NCBI RefSeq assembly: GCF_019443965.1
Contig: NZ_CP040814.1
Coordinates: forward strand, 2,046,001-2,110,000
Length of the DNA stretch: 64,000 nt
Origin: Salinibacterium sp. M195
GTDB lineage: Bacteria; Actinomycetota; Actinomycetes; Actinomycetales; Microbacteriaceae
Direction: 5' to 3'
Part shown: one piece after another, positions 50,125 through 58,384 of the stretch
Numbering within the stretch: the stretch's first letter is position 1
Layout: every line of letters begins with the position of its first letter
Translations under genes and position numbers: made by a program
The notes under the pieces: generated by a model
The model's input: the letters and a program-made list of their open reading frames with translations, nothing else
Databases searched by the model: none
Told to the model about the DNA's origin: nothing

Positions 50125-50778
50125 CTAGCTCTTCGCGGTATGAACACAAATCGCAATCTGAACACGGTTGTCGACAGCGAGCTTGTCGAGAATTCGTGCA
50201 ATGTGCGTTTTCACGGTGGAGACACTGAGATAGAAGTTCTCGGCAATTTCAGCGTTCGAGAGACCCTGAGCTATCGCCGCTGCCATCTCGTTTTCGCGTG
50301 GCGTTAGCCGCTCTAGCTTGCGGGCTGCAGCAGCCCGCCGCTCGGTATCGGCGGGCGTGCCGACTGCGGCCACTAGCTGCTTAGTGACTGACGGCGAGAG
50401 CATAATTCGCCCTGAAGCAACCTGAACCACGGCATCTACAAGTTCTGCAGGGCGCGTGTCTTTGAGGAGAAAGCCGCTAGCGCCTCGACGCAGAGCACTG
50501 AGAACGAACGCGTCCGTATCGAAGGTCGTGAGGACGATGATTTTAAGTTCCGGATGCTCGGCAAGCAGGTGCTCGGTGGCAGCAAGTCCATCCATCACTG
50601 GCATCCGAATGTCCATCAGCACAACGTCAGGGCTGACCTTTCGAACAGCGGCGATCGCCTCGTGTCCGTTGGCCGCTTCTCCAACGACCTCCAGACTGGC
50701 TGAGCCTTCGAGGATCATGCGCAGCCCTGCCCGCACGAGAGATTCGTCGTCAACGAGCAGCACCCGGCTCCGAAGCAC
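50125..50778 (-). CDS. LuxR/NarL family response regulator
   Basis: The 217-residue regulator has a receiver domain with VLLVDDESL (acidic pocket), VVLMDIRMPVMDG (phospho-acceptor Asp near residue 50) and LKDTRPAEL (Lys), and a C-terminal LuxR helix-turn-helix LTPRENEMAAAIAQGLSNAEIAE. The GTG start shares one base with the kinase stop (TAGTG) and has GGAAG five bases upstream. An earlier GTG seven codons upstream is less likely. It forms a two-component system with the preceding kinase and probably controls the ABC genes after it. Confidence 0.92.
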   Translation of the reverse strand: MLRSRVLLVDDESLVRAGLRMILEGSASLEVVGEAANGHEAIAAVRKVSPDVVLMDIRMPVMDGLAATEHLLAEHPELKIIVLTTFDTDAFVLSALRRGASGFLLKDTRPAELVDAVVQVASGRIMLSPSVTKQLVAAVGTPADTERRAAAARKLERLTPRENEMAAAIAQGLSNAEIAENFYLSVSTVKTHIARILDKLAVDNRVQIAICVHTAKS

Positions 50779-52004
50779 TATATCTTCCACGGCAACCACG
50801 CCTCCACCGTGAAGCTGTCATCGTTGCGCGTTGCAACTACTTTGCCTCCCGCTAACCGCACGCGCTCTTCGAGCCCGGCTAGGCCGAGCCCCGAAGGCGG
50901 CACCGCCGGCAGGGCGTCCGACACGGTGCTCGCCAAAGAATTCTTCACGCGAAGAGTGACGCGTTCGCCCCGCGTGCCGCCAATTCGAACGCCGATGGGC
51001 TGATTAGTGGCGTGTTTGCGTGCATTCGTCAGGCTCTCCTGAAGCAATCGATACAGATGCCGGCTGAGTGATTCGGGGAGCAGCGCTAGGTCACGTTTCG
51101 TGGCGTGATCGATTTCGAAGTCAATACTGCTTCCTGCGTCGATGCACTCCGCGAGGAGCTCATCAACATTCGCCAGCGTTGGCTGGGGGCGCACTGAGCC
51201 AGGAGTCGTGGCGCTCCCGCCATCCTGAAGCACCCCCAAAACTTCGCGGAGCTCCGTCAACGCGAGATGAGCATTCGAACGCACCACGCCAGCAGCTGCC
51301 GATACCTGCTCCGCCGAAAGATCGGTTCGATACTCTAAAGCTCCCGCTTGCACTGCAACGAGCGACAGACGGTGCGCCAGCACATCGTGCATCTCGCGAG
51401 CGATACTAGCGCGCTCATTCGCCCGGGCCTCCGAAAGATTTGCCTGCAGTTCGCGTTCAGCGCTCGCTGCCTTCTCAAGAGTTGCTGCCCAGAGCTCCCG
51501 GCGCCCACCGATGTACATTCCCGTCACGATTAGTACCCCGGTGACCACAAGCGTGAAAGCGAGCAGCTGCCACAGCGGGAGGGGATCGGCCGGCGGCACA
51601 GTGACTTCGGCTAAGACCGAAGCGCCGATGAAGAGCAGAGAAATAGGGGCCATTTCTCTCCATCTGCGTCGCGTCGCGAGCGAAATCACCCCCAGCAACG
51701 CCGCGCCGGAAGCCAACACTGAGACGGCGGAAATAAGCACAATCACGCCAACGACGACCACTGGAGCCCGCCGACGAAACGGGTACAGCTGAAATGCCGC
51801 GATACCGAGAATCACGTCGATTCCCATTCGCGGGACAAACCACGGCGGCTCCGCATCACCAGCATCCACGAGGTCAAGAATCTGGCTATACACCACGAGA
51901 AAACTGACGAATCCAATGGAGAAGACCACGACAAGTCGCCACACAAGCCCGCCGAAGTTTCCGCTTCGGGAGCTGTGTATACGCGGGGAGATTTCGGAAG
52001 CCAC
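50778..52004 (-). CDS. Sensor histidine kinase (HisKA_3 family)
   Basis: The 408-residue kinase has about five N-terminal membrane segments, a coiled linker, the dimerisation helix with phospho-acceptor His in REMHDVLAHRLSLVAVQ and a C-terminal ATPase domain (SGLGLAGLEERVRLAGGKV). This is the DesK/NarX-like family common in Actinobacteria. Its sensor part lacks a large external domain, so it may sense the membrane or a partner transporter. The GTG start is preceded at six bases by TAGCAT. The gene is divergent from the CPBP protease gene. Confidence 0.92.
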   Translation of the reverse strand: MASEISPRIHSSRSGNFGGLVWRLVVVFSIGFVSFLVVYSQILDLVDAGDAEPPWFVPRMGIDVILGIAAFQLYPFRRRAPVVVVGVIVLISAVSVLASGAALLGVISLATRRRWREMAPISLLFIGASVLAEVTVPPADPLPLWQLLAFTLVVTGVLIVTGMYIGGRRELWAATLEKAASAERELQANLSEARANERASIAREMHDVLAHRLSLVAVQAGALEYRTDLSAEQVSAAAGVVRSNAHLALTELREVLGVLQDGGSATTPGSVRPQPTLANVDELLAECIDAGSSIDFEIDHATKRDLALLPESLSRHLYRLLQESLTNARKHATNQPIGVRIGGTRGERVTLRVKNSLASTVSDALPAVPPSGLGLAGLEERVRLAGGKVVATRNDDSFTVEAWLPWKI

Positions 52005-52010
52005 CGGCCA

Positions 52011-52016
52011 ATGCTA
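52011..52016 (-). promoter_or_regulatory. -10 hexamer TAGCAT of the kinase gene
   Basis: On the minus strand TAGCAT is followed by six bases and the GTG start, with no ribosome binding site, matching the leaderless pattern seen in this window. Confidence 0.42.
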
Positions 52017-52136
52017 ACGCCGTCGTTCCATCTGAAGATCGATCTAAAGGACGACATCCGCCTAGTTCGGTTGGCCAAGCATGCTTACCCTTCAGGGCAA
52101 TGGTGCTTACCCCGCTCATCGGGCAGTCTGTGGAGC

Positions 52137-53093
52137 GTGATTCTTTCTAGTTCTTCAGCGGACACCCCTACCCCCGCCCCTCGGCAGACGGCAAGCTACG
52201 CTTTCCATCGCCTCAACCGCGCCTCGCCGAACTACCGCTGGTGGCGACCGTTCCTTGTCGGCCTTGTTGCCAGCGGAATCTATCTAGCTCTCTTCGTGTC
52301 GGCGCTGTTGGCCTTGGTGATTGTGTCGCTAGTGTTCGCGGATGTCGGCGCATGGTTCGACGAAGCAGTCAGCTCGCTAGAGGTGATTGACCTCAATGAC
52401 CCGGTGACGTTCGCGGCCGTCATGCTCTCGCTCATACTCTTGCTTCCGGTCTTGGTGGTCGCGAATCTTCTCGTGGGTACACGCCCCGCCGGATTGTTGT
52501 CATCGGTGACTGGCAGTCTCCGCTGGACTTGGTTCGCGCGCTGCGTTGGCATCGCAGCAATCGTCTGCAGCGGCGGATTACTCGCGAGCTTCGGTATTCT
52601 CGCGCTGAGCGGTCAGCCGTTAGTAGTGTCACCCGTCAATCCAAATCTCGCCCTCATGCTCATCCTCATCGTGCTTCTCGTGCCCTTTCAAGCCGCGGCG
52701 GAGGAGTACGTCTTTCGTGGCTACCTCATGCAGACTGTTGGCACTTGGCTGAAGCATCCTGCGTTTGCGATCGCGCTCCCGGTGCCGCTATTCATCCTTG
52801 GCCATGACTACGAACTCCTGGGCATGATCGACGTCGGAGTCTTCGCCGTCGCCGCCGGATGGCTTTCGTGGCGAACCGGCGGCCTCGAGGCGGCGATTGC
52901 GCTGCACATCGTCAACAACGTGCTCATTTTTGCGCTGGGCATGTGGGGGCTCGTCGACGTGAATGCGAGCGACTCGACCATTGTTGGTCTCGCCATCTCG
53001 CTGATGACGACGGCGGTATTCGTTGTTGTGGTCGTGCGATCGTCTCACCGCCACTCGATCGCGCGCGCGCGGATCGTCAGCAACTCGCAATAA
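52137..53093 (+). CDS. CPBP family intramembrane metalloprotease
   Basis: The protein has about eight hydrophobic segments and the CPBP (Abi) motifs: AAEEYVFRGYL (EExxxR), FILGHDY (His) and ALHIVNN (HxxxN). Such enzymes process prenylated or other membrane peptides and can give self-immunity to bacteriocins. The start is uncertain. I use the GTG of MILSSSSADTP; a frame open to 51975 would overlap the kinase gene and adds unlikely residues. It is divergent from the histidine kinase operon, and its location beside a stress-type ABC exporter is suggestive. Confidence 0.83.
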   Translation: MILSSSSADTPTPAPRQTASYAFHRLNRASPNYRWWRPFLVGLVASGIYLALFVSALLALVIVSLVFADVGAWFDEAVSSLEVIDLNDPVTFAAVMLSLILLLPVLVVANLLVGTRPAGLLSSVTGSLRWTWFARCVGIAAIVCSGGLLASFGILALSGQPLVVSPVNPNLALMLILIVLLVPFQAAAEEYVFRGYLMQTVGTWLKHPAFAIALPVPLFILGHDYELLGMIDVGVFAVAAGWLSWRTGGLEAAIALHIVNNVLIFALGMWGLVDVNASDSTIVGLAISLMTTAVFVVVVVRSSHRHSIARARIVSNSQ

Positions 53094-53156
53094 TGGTCAC
53101 TAGCATCCGCGATCTCGCAGAGCCGTGACATCCGCACCACCAGGGAGGCACCCACG

Positions 53157-55547
53157 ATGGCCAGCACGAGCAACCTCGACTCTCCCAGTGCACACACGGC
53201 GGATACCCACGACGTGATTCGGGTGCGGGGCGCTCGTGAGAACAACCTCAGCGATGTAAGTCTCGACATCCCGAAACGCCGCCTCACGGTCTTTACGGGC
53301 ATCTCGGGATCGGGCAAGAGTTCACTTGTCTTCGGCACGATTGCGGCAGAGTCGCAGCGCATGATCAACGAAACCTACAGCGCGTTTCTGCAGGGCTTTA
53401 TGCCGTCGCTGGCCCGCCCCGACGTCGATGTTCTCGAGGGACTCACGACCGCAATCATCGTCGACCAAGAGCGCATGGGGTCTAACGCCCGTTCGACCGT
53501 CGGCACCGCCACCGACGCCAACGCGATGCTCCGTATCGTCTTCAGCCGCCTTGGCCAGCCCCACGTCGGCTCGCCGCAAGCCTTCTCATTCAACGTGGCA
53601 TCCATTTCGGGCGCAGGCGCAGTCACTTTCGAGAAGGCCGGCGTCACTACCAAGGAACGGCGCGAATTCAGCATCACCGGCGGCATGTGCTCCACGTGCG
53701 AAGGCCGCGGCACCGTGAATGACATCGATCTCACGCAGCTCTATGACGACAGCAAGTCGCTCGCCGAAGGCGCGCTAACCATCCCGAACTACACCGCCGA
53801 CGGCTGGATGGTGCGCATCTTTACCGAGTCAGGCTTCCTCGACCCCGACAAGCCCATCAAGAACTACACCAAGACCGAGTTGCATGACTTTCTCTACAAA
53901 GAGCCAGTCAAGGTAAAGATGCAGTCGATCAACATGACTTACGAAGGGCTGATCCCCAAGATTCAGAAGTCGATGCTGTCGAAAGACCGTGAAGCAATGC
54001 AGCCGCACATTCGCGCTTTCGTCGATCGGGCCGTCACGTTCACGGCCTGCGCCGATTGCGGTGGCACCCGCCTCAACGATGGCGCACGAGCATCCAAGAT
54101 CGCCGGCATCAACATCGCGGAAGCCTGCACCATGCAGATTAGTGACCTCGCCGAGTGGGTGCGCGGCCTCAAAGAACCGTCCGTCGCTCCGCTGCTTGAT
54201 GCGCTGCAGCAGACGCTCGATTCCTTCGTTGAGATCGGCCTCGGGTATTTGTCCCTCGATCGCCCGGCCGGAACCCTCTCGGGCGGTGAAGCCCAGCGCA
54301 CCAAAATGATCCGCCACCTCAGTTCGTCACTCACCGACATCACGTATGTCTTCGATGAGCCGACGATTGGGCTCCACCCGCACGATATTCAGCGGATGAA
54401 CGAACTCCTGTTTCGCCTGCGCGACAAGGGCAACACGGTTCTCGTCGTTGAGCACAAGCCCGAAACTATTTCGATTGCCGATCACATTGTCGATTTGGGG
54501 CCGGCTGCGGGCACCGAAGGTGGCCAAATCTGCTTCGAAGGCAGCTTCGAGGAGCTACGCCAGAGTGACACCGTCACGGGACACCACATCGACGACCGGG
54601 TCTCGGTCAAAGACGAGGTGCGCTCCCCCACCGCCGTGATGGAAGTTCGGGGCGCCGACACCCACAATCTCAAGAATGTGGATGTCGACATCCCGCTGGG
54701 CACTCTGGTGGTCGTGACGGGAGTGGCCGGGTCTGGCAAGAGTTCGCTCATCCACGGATCTGTGGTGCCCCGAGACGGCGTTGTGTCCGTCGATCAGGCG
54801 GCAATTAAGGGTTCACGCCGCAGCAACCCCGCGACGTACACCGGGCTGCTCGAGCCGATTCGCAAGGCATTCGCTAAGGCCAACGGCGTCAAACCAGCCC
54901 TCTTCAGCGCTAACTCCGAAGGTGCCTGCCCCAACTGCAACGGGGCGGGCGTTATTTACACCGACCTTGGGGTCATGGCGACTGTCGCTACCCCGTGTGA
55001 GGTCTGCGAAGGCAAGCGTTTCATGGCCTCGGTGCTCGAGTACAAGCTCGGTGGGCGCGACATCAGCGAGGTGCTCGGGATGTCCGTGGCCGAGGCCGAA
55101 ACCTTCTTCGGCGAAGGCGAGGCGCGCACTCCCGCGGCCCACGCCATCCTCGATCGACTCGTCGATGTCGGGCTCGGCTACTTGCGTCTTGGGCAGCCGC
55201 TGCCCACGCTCTCGGGTGGGGAACGTCAACGCCTCAAGCTCGCCACCCAAATGGCAGACAAGGGTGACATCTACGTTCTGGATGAACCGACCACGGGTCT
55301 GCACCTAGCCGACGTCGAGCGCCTCCTCGGACTCCTCGATCGCCTTGTGGATTCGGGAAAGTCCGTGATCGTCGTCGAACACCATCAGGCAGTCATGGCT
55401 CACGCTGACTGGATCATCGATCTCGGTCCGGGCGCCGGTCACGGCGGTGGCTCGATCGTCTTTGAGGGCACGCCAGCCGATCTCGTCGCGGCTCAGTCGA
55501 CGCTCACTGGCCAGCACTTGGCCGCCTACGTAGCTCGGCTCTCCTGA
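53157..55547 (+). CDS. UvrA paralogue (UvrA2/DrrC-like) ABC ATPase
   Basis: The 796-residue protein has two UvrA-type ATPase modules: GISGSGKSSL and LSGGEAQRTKM in the first, GVAGSGKSSL and LSGGERQRLKL in the second. Zinc-type Cys groups are seen (CSTCEGRG, CADCGG, CPNCNGAG, CEVCEGKR). It is about 150 residues shorter than housekeeping UvrA, and the stretch after PDVDVLEGL passes quickly to the signature, which suggests that the UvrB-binding insertion is absent. Such paralogues protect against DNA-binding drugs or assist repair. GGGAGG precedes the ATG. Confidence 0.88.
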   Translation: MASTSNLDSPSAHTADTHDVIRVRGARENNLSDVSLDIPKRRLTVFTGISGSGKSSLVFGTIAAESQRMINETYSAFLQGFMPSLARPDVDVLEGLTTAIIVDQERMGSNARSTVGTATDANAMLRIVFSRLGQPHVGSPQAFSFNVASISGAGAVTFEKAGVTTKERREFSITGGMCSTCEGRGTVNDIDLTQLYDDSKSLAEGALTIPNYTADGWMVRIFTESGFLDPDKPIKNYTKTELHDFLYKEPVKVKMQSINMTYEGLIPKIQKSMLSKDREAMQPHIRAFVDRAVTFTACADCGGTRLNDGARASKIAGINIAEACTMQISDLAEWVRGLKEPSVAPLLDALQQTLDSFVEIGLGYLSLDRPAGTLSGGEAQRTKMIRHLSSSLTDITYVFDEPTIGLHPHDIQRMNELLFRLRDKGNTVLVVEHKPETISIADHIVDLGPAAGTEGGQICFEGSFEELRQSDTVTGHHIDDRVSVKDEVRSPTAVMEVRGADTHNLKNVDVDIPLGTLVVVTGVAGSGKSSLIHGSVVPRDGVVSVDQAAIKGSRRSNPATYTGLLEPIRKAFAKANGVKPALFSANSEGACPNCNGAGVIYTDLGVMATVATPCEVCEGKRFMASVLEYKLGGRDISEVLGMSVAEAETFFGEGEARTPAAHAILDRLVDVGLGYLRLGQPLPTLSGGERQRLKLATQMADKGDIYVLDEPTTGLHLADVERLLGLLDRLVDSGKSVIVVEHHQAVMAHADWIIDLGPGAGHGGGSIVFEGTPADLVAAQSTLTGQHLAAYVARLS

Positions 55548-55570
55548 CGAGTAGCCGCTCGTCGAAATCT

Positions 55571-55975
55571 CTACCAGCTATAGATTCGCGGAATGATCAC
55601 GTGCCGTGCAGCTTGATCAGGCCCAGGGAAGACGACCATCACAGCCAAGTGGTCGGGGTCTCGACCTTCGACAACGTCGAAACCGTCGAGATGTTCTCGA
55701 CGCACATGGCGTGACTGGCGTCTGAGGACTTCCTCGCAGCGCTGCAACTCCTCCACGCTGTCTGCGCTCCAAATGAGGTACTGCAAACCAACAGCACCCG
55801 AGACTCGACTCGGGTGAGCGTGCTTACCGCGCAGATAGAGCTCATAACCTTCCCCGCAGACGAGGAGCGCTGCGGATTCGTCCCGCACAGAGCAGGTAAG
55901 CCCAAGAAGGTCACAATAGAACGCAATTGATCTGTCGAGGTCGGACACGAACATGACTGCAGATGAGAGACGCAC
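55571..55975 (-). CDS. VOC family (glyoxalase-like) protein
   Basis: The 134-residue protein has the vicinal oxygen chelate pattern: VMFVSDLDRSIAFYCDLLGL in the first half-module and VEGRDPDHLAVMVVF in the second. It may be a dioxygenase, isomerase or a drug-binding protein. AGGAG five bases before the GTG decides the start; the upstream open codons are not supported. It converges on the UvrA paralogue with 23 bases between. Confidence 0.83.
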   Translation of the reverse strand: MRLSSAVMFVSDLDRSIAFYCDLLGLTCSVRDESAALLVCGEGYELYLRGKHAHPSRVSGAVGLQYLIWSADSVEELQRCEEVLRRQSRHVRREHLDGFDVVEGRDPDHLAVMVVFPGPDQAARHVIIPRIYSW

Positions 55976-56155
55976 AATAACTCCTCGCTGAACGCATGCG
56001 ACCCCTACCAATTAGCGAGCCCGCGCCGACGCTCACAACAAACGCCAATTCGCTTGTCATAGTCAACGCTACGCTCACCCCGCGCCAAGAGGGAGATTCT
56101 TCACTGTTTATTCAGGAACATGGCTCGATTCCTAAGACTCGCTAGCTAGTCACAG

Positions 56156-56192
56156 AAGTTCCATAGAACTTTCATAGCAATCGTCGCGACGA
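56156..56192. promoter_or_regulatory. Two palindromes upstream of YHYH gene 2
   Basis: AAGTTC-CATA-GAACTT (56156-56171) and TCGTCGCGACGA (56181-56192) lie 28 to 64 bases before the start codon. Either could be an operator, and they flank the position expected for a promoter. Confidence 0.4.
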
Positions 56193-56219
56193 TGGCTCTC
56201 ACAACGATCAGGAGAGACC

Positions 56220-57158
56220 ATGAGACGACATGTGATGACCGCGGCAGCAACCAGTGTGCTGCTGTTAGCTCTAGCCGGATGCACGGCCGCCGAGACCACA
56301 CCGACCGAAACCAGCACCCCAACGGCCGACGCAACGGAAACCACCACAACGGCGACGTATGCGGCATCCAATGGCGATTGCGACGCCATGGCGGCAACTC
56401 TGCGCGATGTCGAGAGCGCGAACCCCGACCTAGTCGACCCCGAGTTATCGGCTGTCTGCGACGGGGACATCCTCACAATCTCGAGCAACAGCATCCCGGA
56501 CTACGTGTACATCGCCACCACACCCGGTTCGCCCAAGGTCTCAGAAGTCACGATGAATATCCCCGTCATCCCTACAGTGGCGGATGAACCCACCGCTGTT
56601 CCCCTTCTCGGCGCCCTGGGCGTCGCCGTTAACGGTGTACCGATCTACGGTCCAACGGAGGGAACTGGCGGTGACGTGCAGTCACTTGCCGGCGCGCTCT
56701 CTGAGTGTGGGAGCCACAGCGGTCCCACGGACTTTCATCTGCACTGGTTCGGTTATGCCGACGGCGTCGATTGTCTGTACGACGCGGATGAGGTCGCGGC
56801 CGGCGAGTCGCTCGTAGTTGGCTGGGCTGCTGACGGCTACCCGATCATGTCTGGAGTTGTGTGCTCGGATGATGCGTGCAGCGAGACTGTCCAGCTCACA
56901 AGCAGTTGGCAACTCACCGACGAATCGCTCTTCGCTACTGACACGTGGGCTGCGCACAGCTACGTCGCCGGCTCGGGAGATCTCGACGAATGCAACGGTC
57001 GCATCGACAGCGATGGTCAATACCGTTATTACTCCACAACCACCTTCCCGTACTTCGTGGGGTGTTACTACGGTGACGTCGCCGACGACGCCCTTGGCGG
57101 CAATAACGCCGCGAACCCGGGTGGCGGAGCGGGCGGAATGCCCGGAGCAGGCGGCTAG
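56220..57158 (+). CDS. YHYH-domain-like lipoprotein (copy 2, FHLHW variant)
   Basis: The 312-residue protein has a lipoprotein signal with lipobox LAGC and a Thr-rich linker. The domain follows the plan of copy 1: GVAVNGVPIYGPTEG, then TDFHLHWFG in place of FYHYHDV, VVGWAADGYPIM, LDECNGR and TFPYFVGCYYGDV. Conserved Cys residues are kept. The C-terminus is a Gly/Asn/Met-rich tail. AGGAGA precedes the ATG. The DUF305 gene starts two bases after its stop, so the pair is an operon. Confidence 0.85.
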   Translation: MRRHVMTAAATSVLLLALAGCTAAETTPTETSTPTADATETTTTATYAASNGDCDAMAATLRDVESANPDLVDPELSAVCDGDILTISSNSIPDYVYIATTPGSPKVSEVTMNIPVIPTVADEPTAVPLLGALGVAVNGVPIYGPTEGTGGDVQSLAGALSECGSHSGPTDFHLHWFGYADGVDCLYDADEVAAGESLVVGWAADGYPIMSGVVCSDDACSETVQLTSSWQLTDESLFATDTWAAHSYVAGSGDLDECNGRIDSDGQYRYYSTTTFPYFVGCYYGDVADDALGGNNAANPGGGAGGMPGAGG

Positions 57159-57160
57159 CG

Positions 57161-57793
57161 ATGCCAGGTTCCTCTCGCCAACGTGACAGCGCGCCCAACG
57201 TAGCCCGCCGCAGTTTTCTCACTTTCAGCGCACTCGCGGTGGCGGGAACGGCGCTCGCCGCCTGCACCACAACAGACGCGGACGTTTACGCTGAAACGAC
57301 GGAGACGCCCAACGACACCGACAGCGGATTCTTCACTGATATGGCGCTTCACCACGAGCAAGCACTCGCGATGTGCCAACGGGTTATTGGCCGTGACAAC
57401 GGAGACTCTGTGCAGTCGTTGGCCGCCGACATCCTGCAGAACCAGTCTTTTGAGCGTGGTGTGATGCAGACCTGGCTCACTGTGTGGGGCGAGAGCACGG
57501 CCCCGCCCGAAATGGTGATGGGCTGGATGGGCATGGAGGTGCCAGTCGCAGAGATGATGGGCCTCGCGACCGACGACCAAATGAGCGCTCTGGCCATGGC
57601 TACCGGCATCGCGCAGGGGCGGCTCTTTCTCACTCTCATGCGCGCGCACCATGTTGGCGGCGTGCACATGGCAGAAATGGCAAGCGAGAATGCCGCTATC
57701 GCGACAGTGCGTGCGACTGCGGAACGAATGGCCACCATCCAGAACTATGAAATCGGGATCATCGACCAGTTGGTCTCGACGACGTACGCCTAG
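57161..57793 (+). CDS. DUF305 lipoprotein with Tat signal (copy 2)
   Basis: The 210-residue protein has a twin-arginine signal, ARRSFLTFSALAVAGTALAAC, with a Cys at the lipobox position, so it may be a Tat-exported lipoprotein. The DUF305 domain has DMALHHEQALAMC and LMRAHHVGGVHMAEMA, which keep both paired-His motifs, and a Met-rich stretch (MVMGWMGMEVPVAEMMG). Tat export implies folding, perhaps with metal, in the cytosol before secretion. It is directly downstream of YHYH copy 2. Confidence 0.9.
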   Translation: MPGSSRQRDSAPNVARRSFLTFSALAVAGTALAACTTTDADVYAETTETPNDTDSGFFTDMALHHEQALAMCQRVIGRDNGDSVQSLAADILQNQSFERGVMQTWLTVWGESTAPPEMVMGWMGMEVPVAEMMGLATDDQMSALAMATGIAQGRLFLTLMRAHHVGGVHMAEMASENAAIATVRATAERMATIQNYEIGIIDQLVSTTYA

Positions 57794-57815
57794 CGCACGT
57801 ACGCTGCCTCGACGC

Positions 57816-57917
57816 GACACAATCGATCTCGGCTTCATGTACTCGCGTGGCGTGAGTGACCCCGATGGGCGCCGACTCGATTTCGTCTGGATGAACATGT
57901 CTGACGTCCCCGAATAG
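57816..57917 (+). pseudogene. C-terminal remnant of a VOC family gene
   Basis: The 33 codons before a TAG encode LGFMYSRGVSDPDGRRLDFV and then WMNMSDVPE. This matches the closing part of glyoxalase/VOC proteins, of the type FMYxRxFxDxDGHxWEvxWMD. Nothing upstream continues the fold: the frame runs into the DUF305 gene in a different frame. It looks like what is left after the DUF305-YHYH pair, or a deletion, replaced the rest of the gene. Confidence 0.65.
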
Positions 57918-57977
57918 AAACCCGAGTGGCGCGCGCTTCTGGCGGTCCCGCGTCGCACCGGGCCGGCCCAGAGTAGC

Positions 57978-57983
57978 TAATCT
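57978..57983 (+). promoter_or_regulatory. -10 hexamer TAATCT of the YchJ gene
   Basis: TAATCT is followed by GGGTAG and then the ATG, the six-base leaderless geometry. Confidence 0.42.
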
Positions 57984-57989
57984 GGGTAG

Positions 57990-58361
57990 ATGAATGCGTG
58001 CCCCTGCCAATCGTCCGAAATATACGACGATTGCTGTGGCCGATTCCATCGCGGCGAGGCGTTAGCCCCCACCGCAGAACGCCTGATGCGCTCGCGCTAC
58101 AGCGCCTATTCGATCGGTGACATCGCCTACTTGCTGAAGACATGGCATCCCTCTACCCGACCAGCAGCGCTCGAACTCGATTCGGATGTTCGCTGGTACC
58201 GTCTCGACATCGTCTCGCGCACGGGCGGCAGCATGTTTGACACAGCGGGAACGGTGGAATTTCGAGCCCACTATCGCAGCGAGGGCGGCGCAGACCAGCA
58301 ACACGAAAACAGCAGATTTGTGCGTGACAACGGCGCGTGGCTATACGTTGATGCCGTCTAA
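57990..58361 (+). CDS. YchJ family (UPF0225) SEC-C motif protein
   Basis: The 123-residue protein starts with a SEC-C zinc motif, [19 protein letters not shown], and continues with [29 protein letters not shown], the YchJ signature, and a NTF2-like fold with [10 protein letters not shown]. Function is unproven; SEC-C motifs often bind ribosomes or other proteins. The glycerol kinase gene starts 23 bases later. Confidence 0.9.
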   Translation: MNACPCQSSEIYDDCCGRFHRGEALAPTAERLMRSRYSAYSIGDIAYLLKTWHPSTRPAALELDSDVRWYRLDIVSRTGGSMFDTAGTVEFRAHYRSEGGADQQHENSRFVRDNGAWLYVDAV

Positions 58362-58384
58362 GTAGAGAAAACCAAGGAGAACCG

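Noticed and set aside
51975..52136. N-terminal extension of the CPBP protease
   Set aside because: It would overlap the divergent kinase start and adds residues without hydrophobic or family character.
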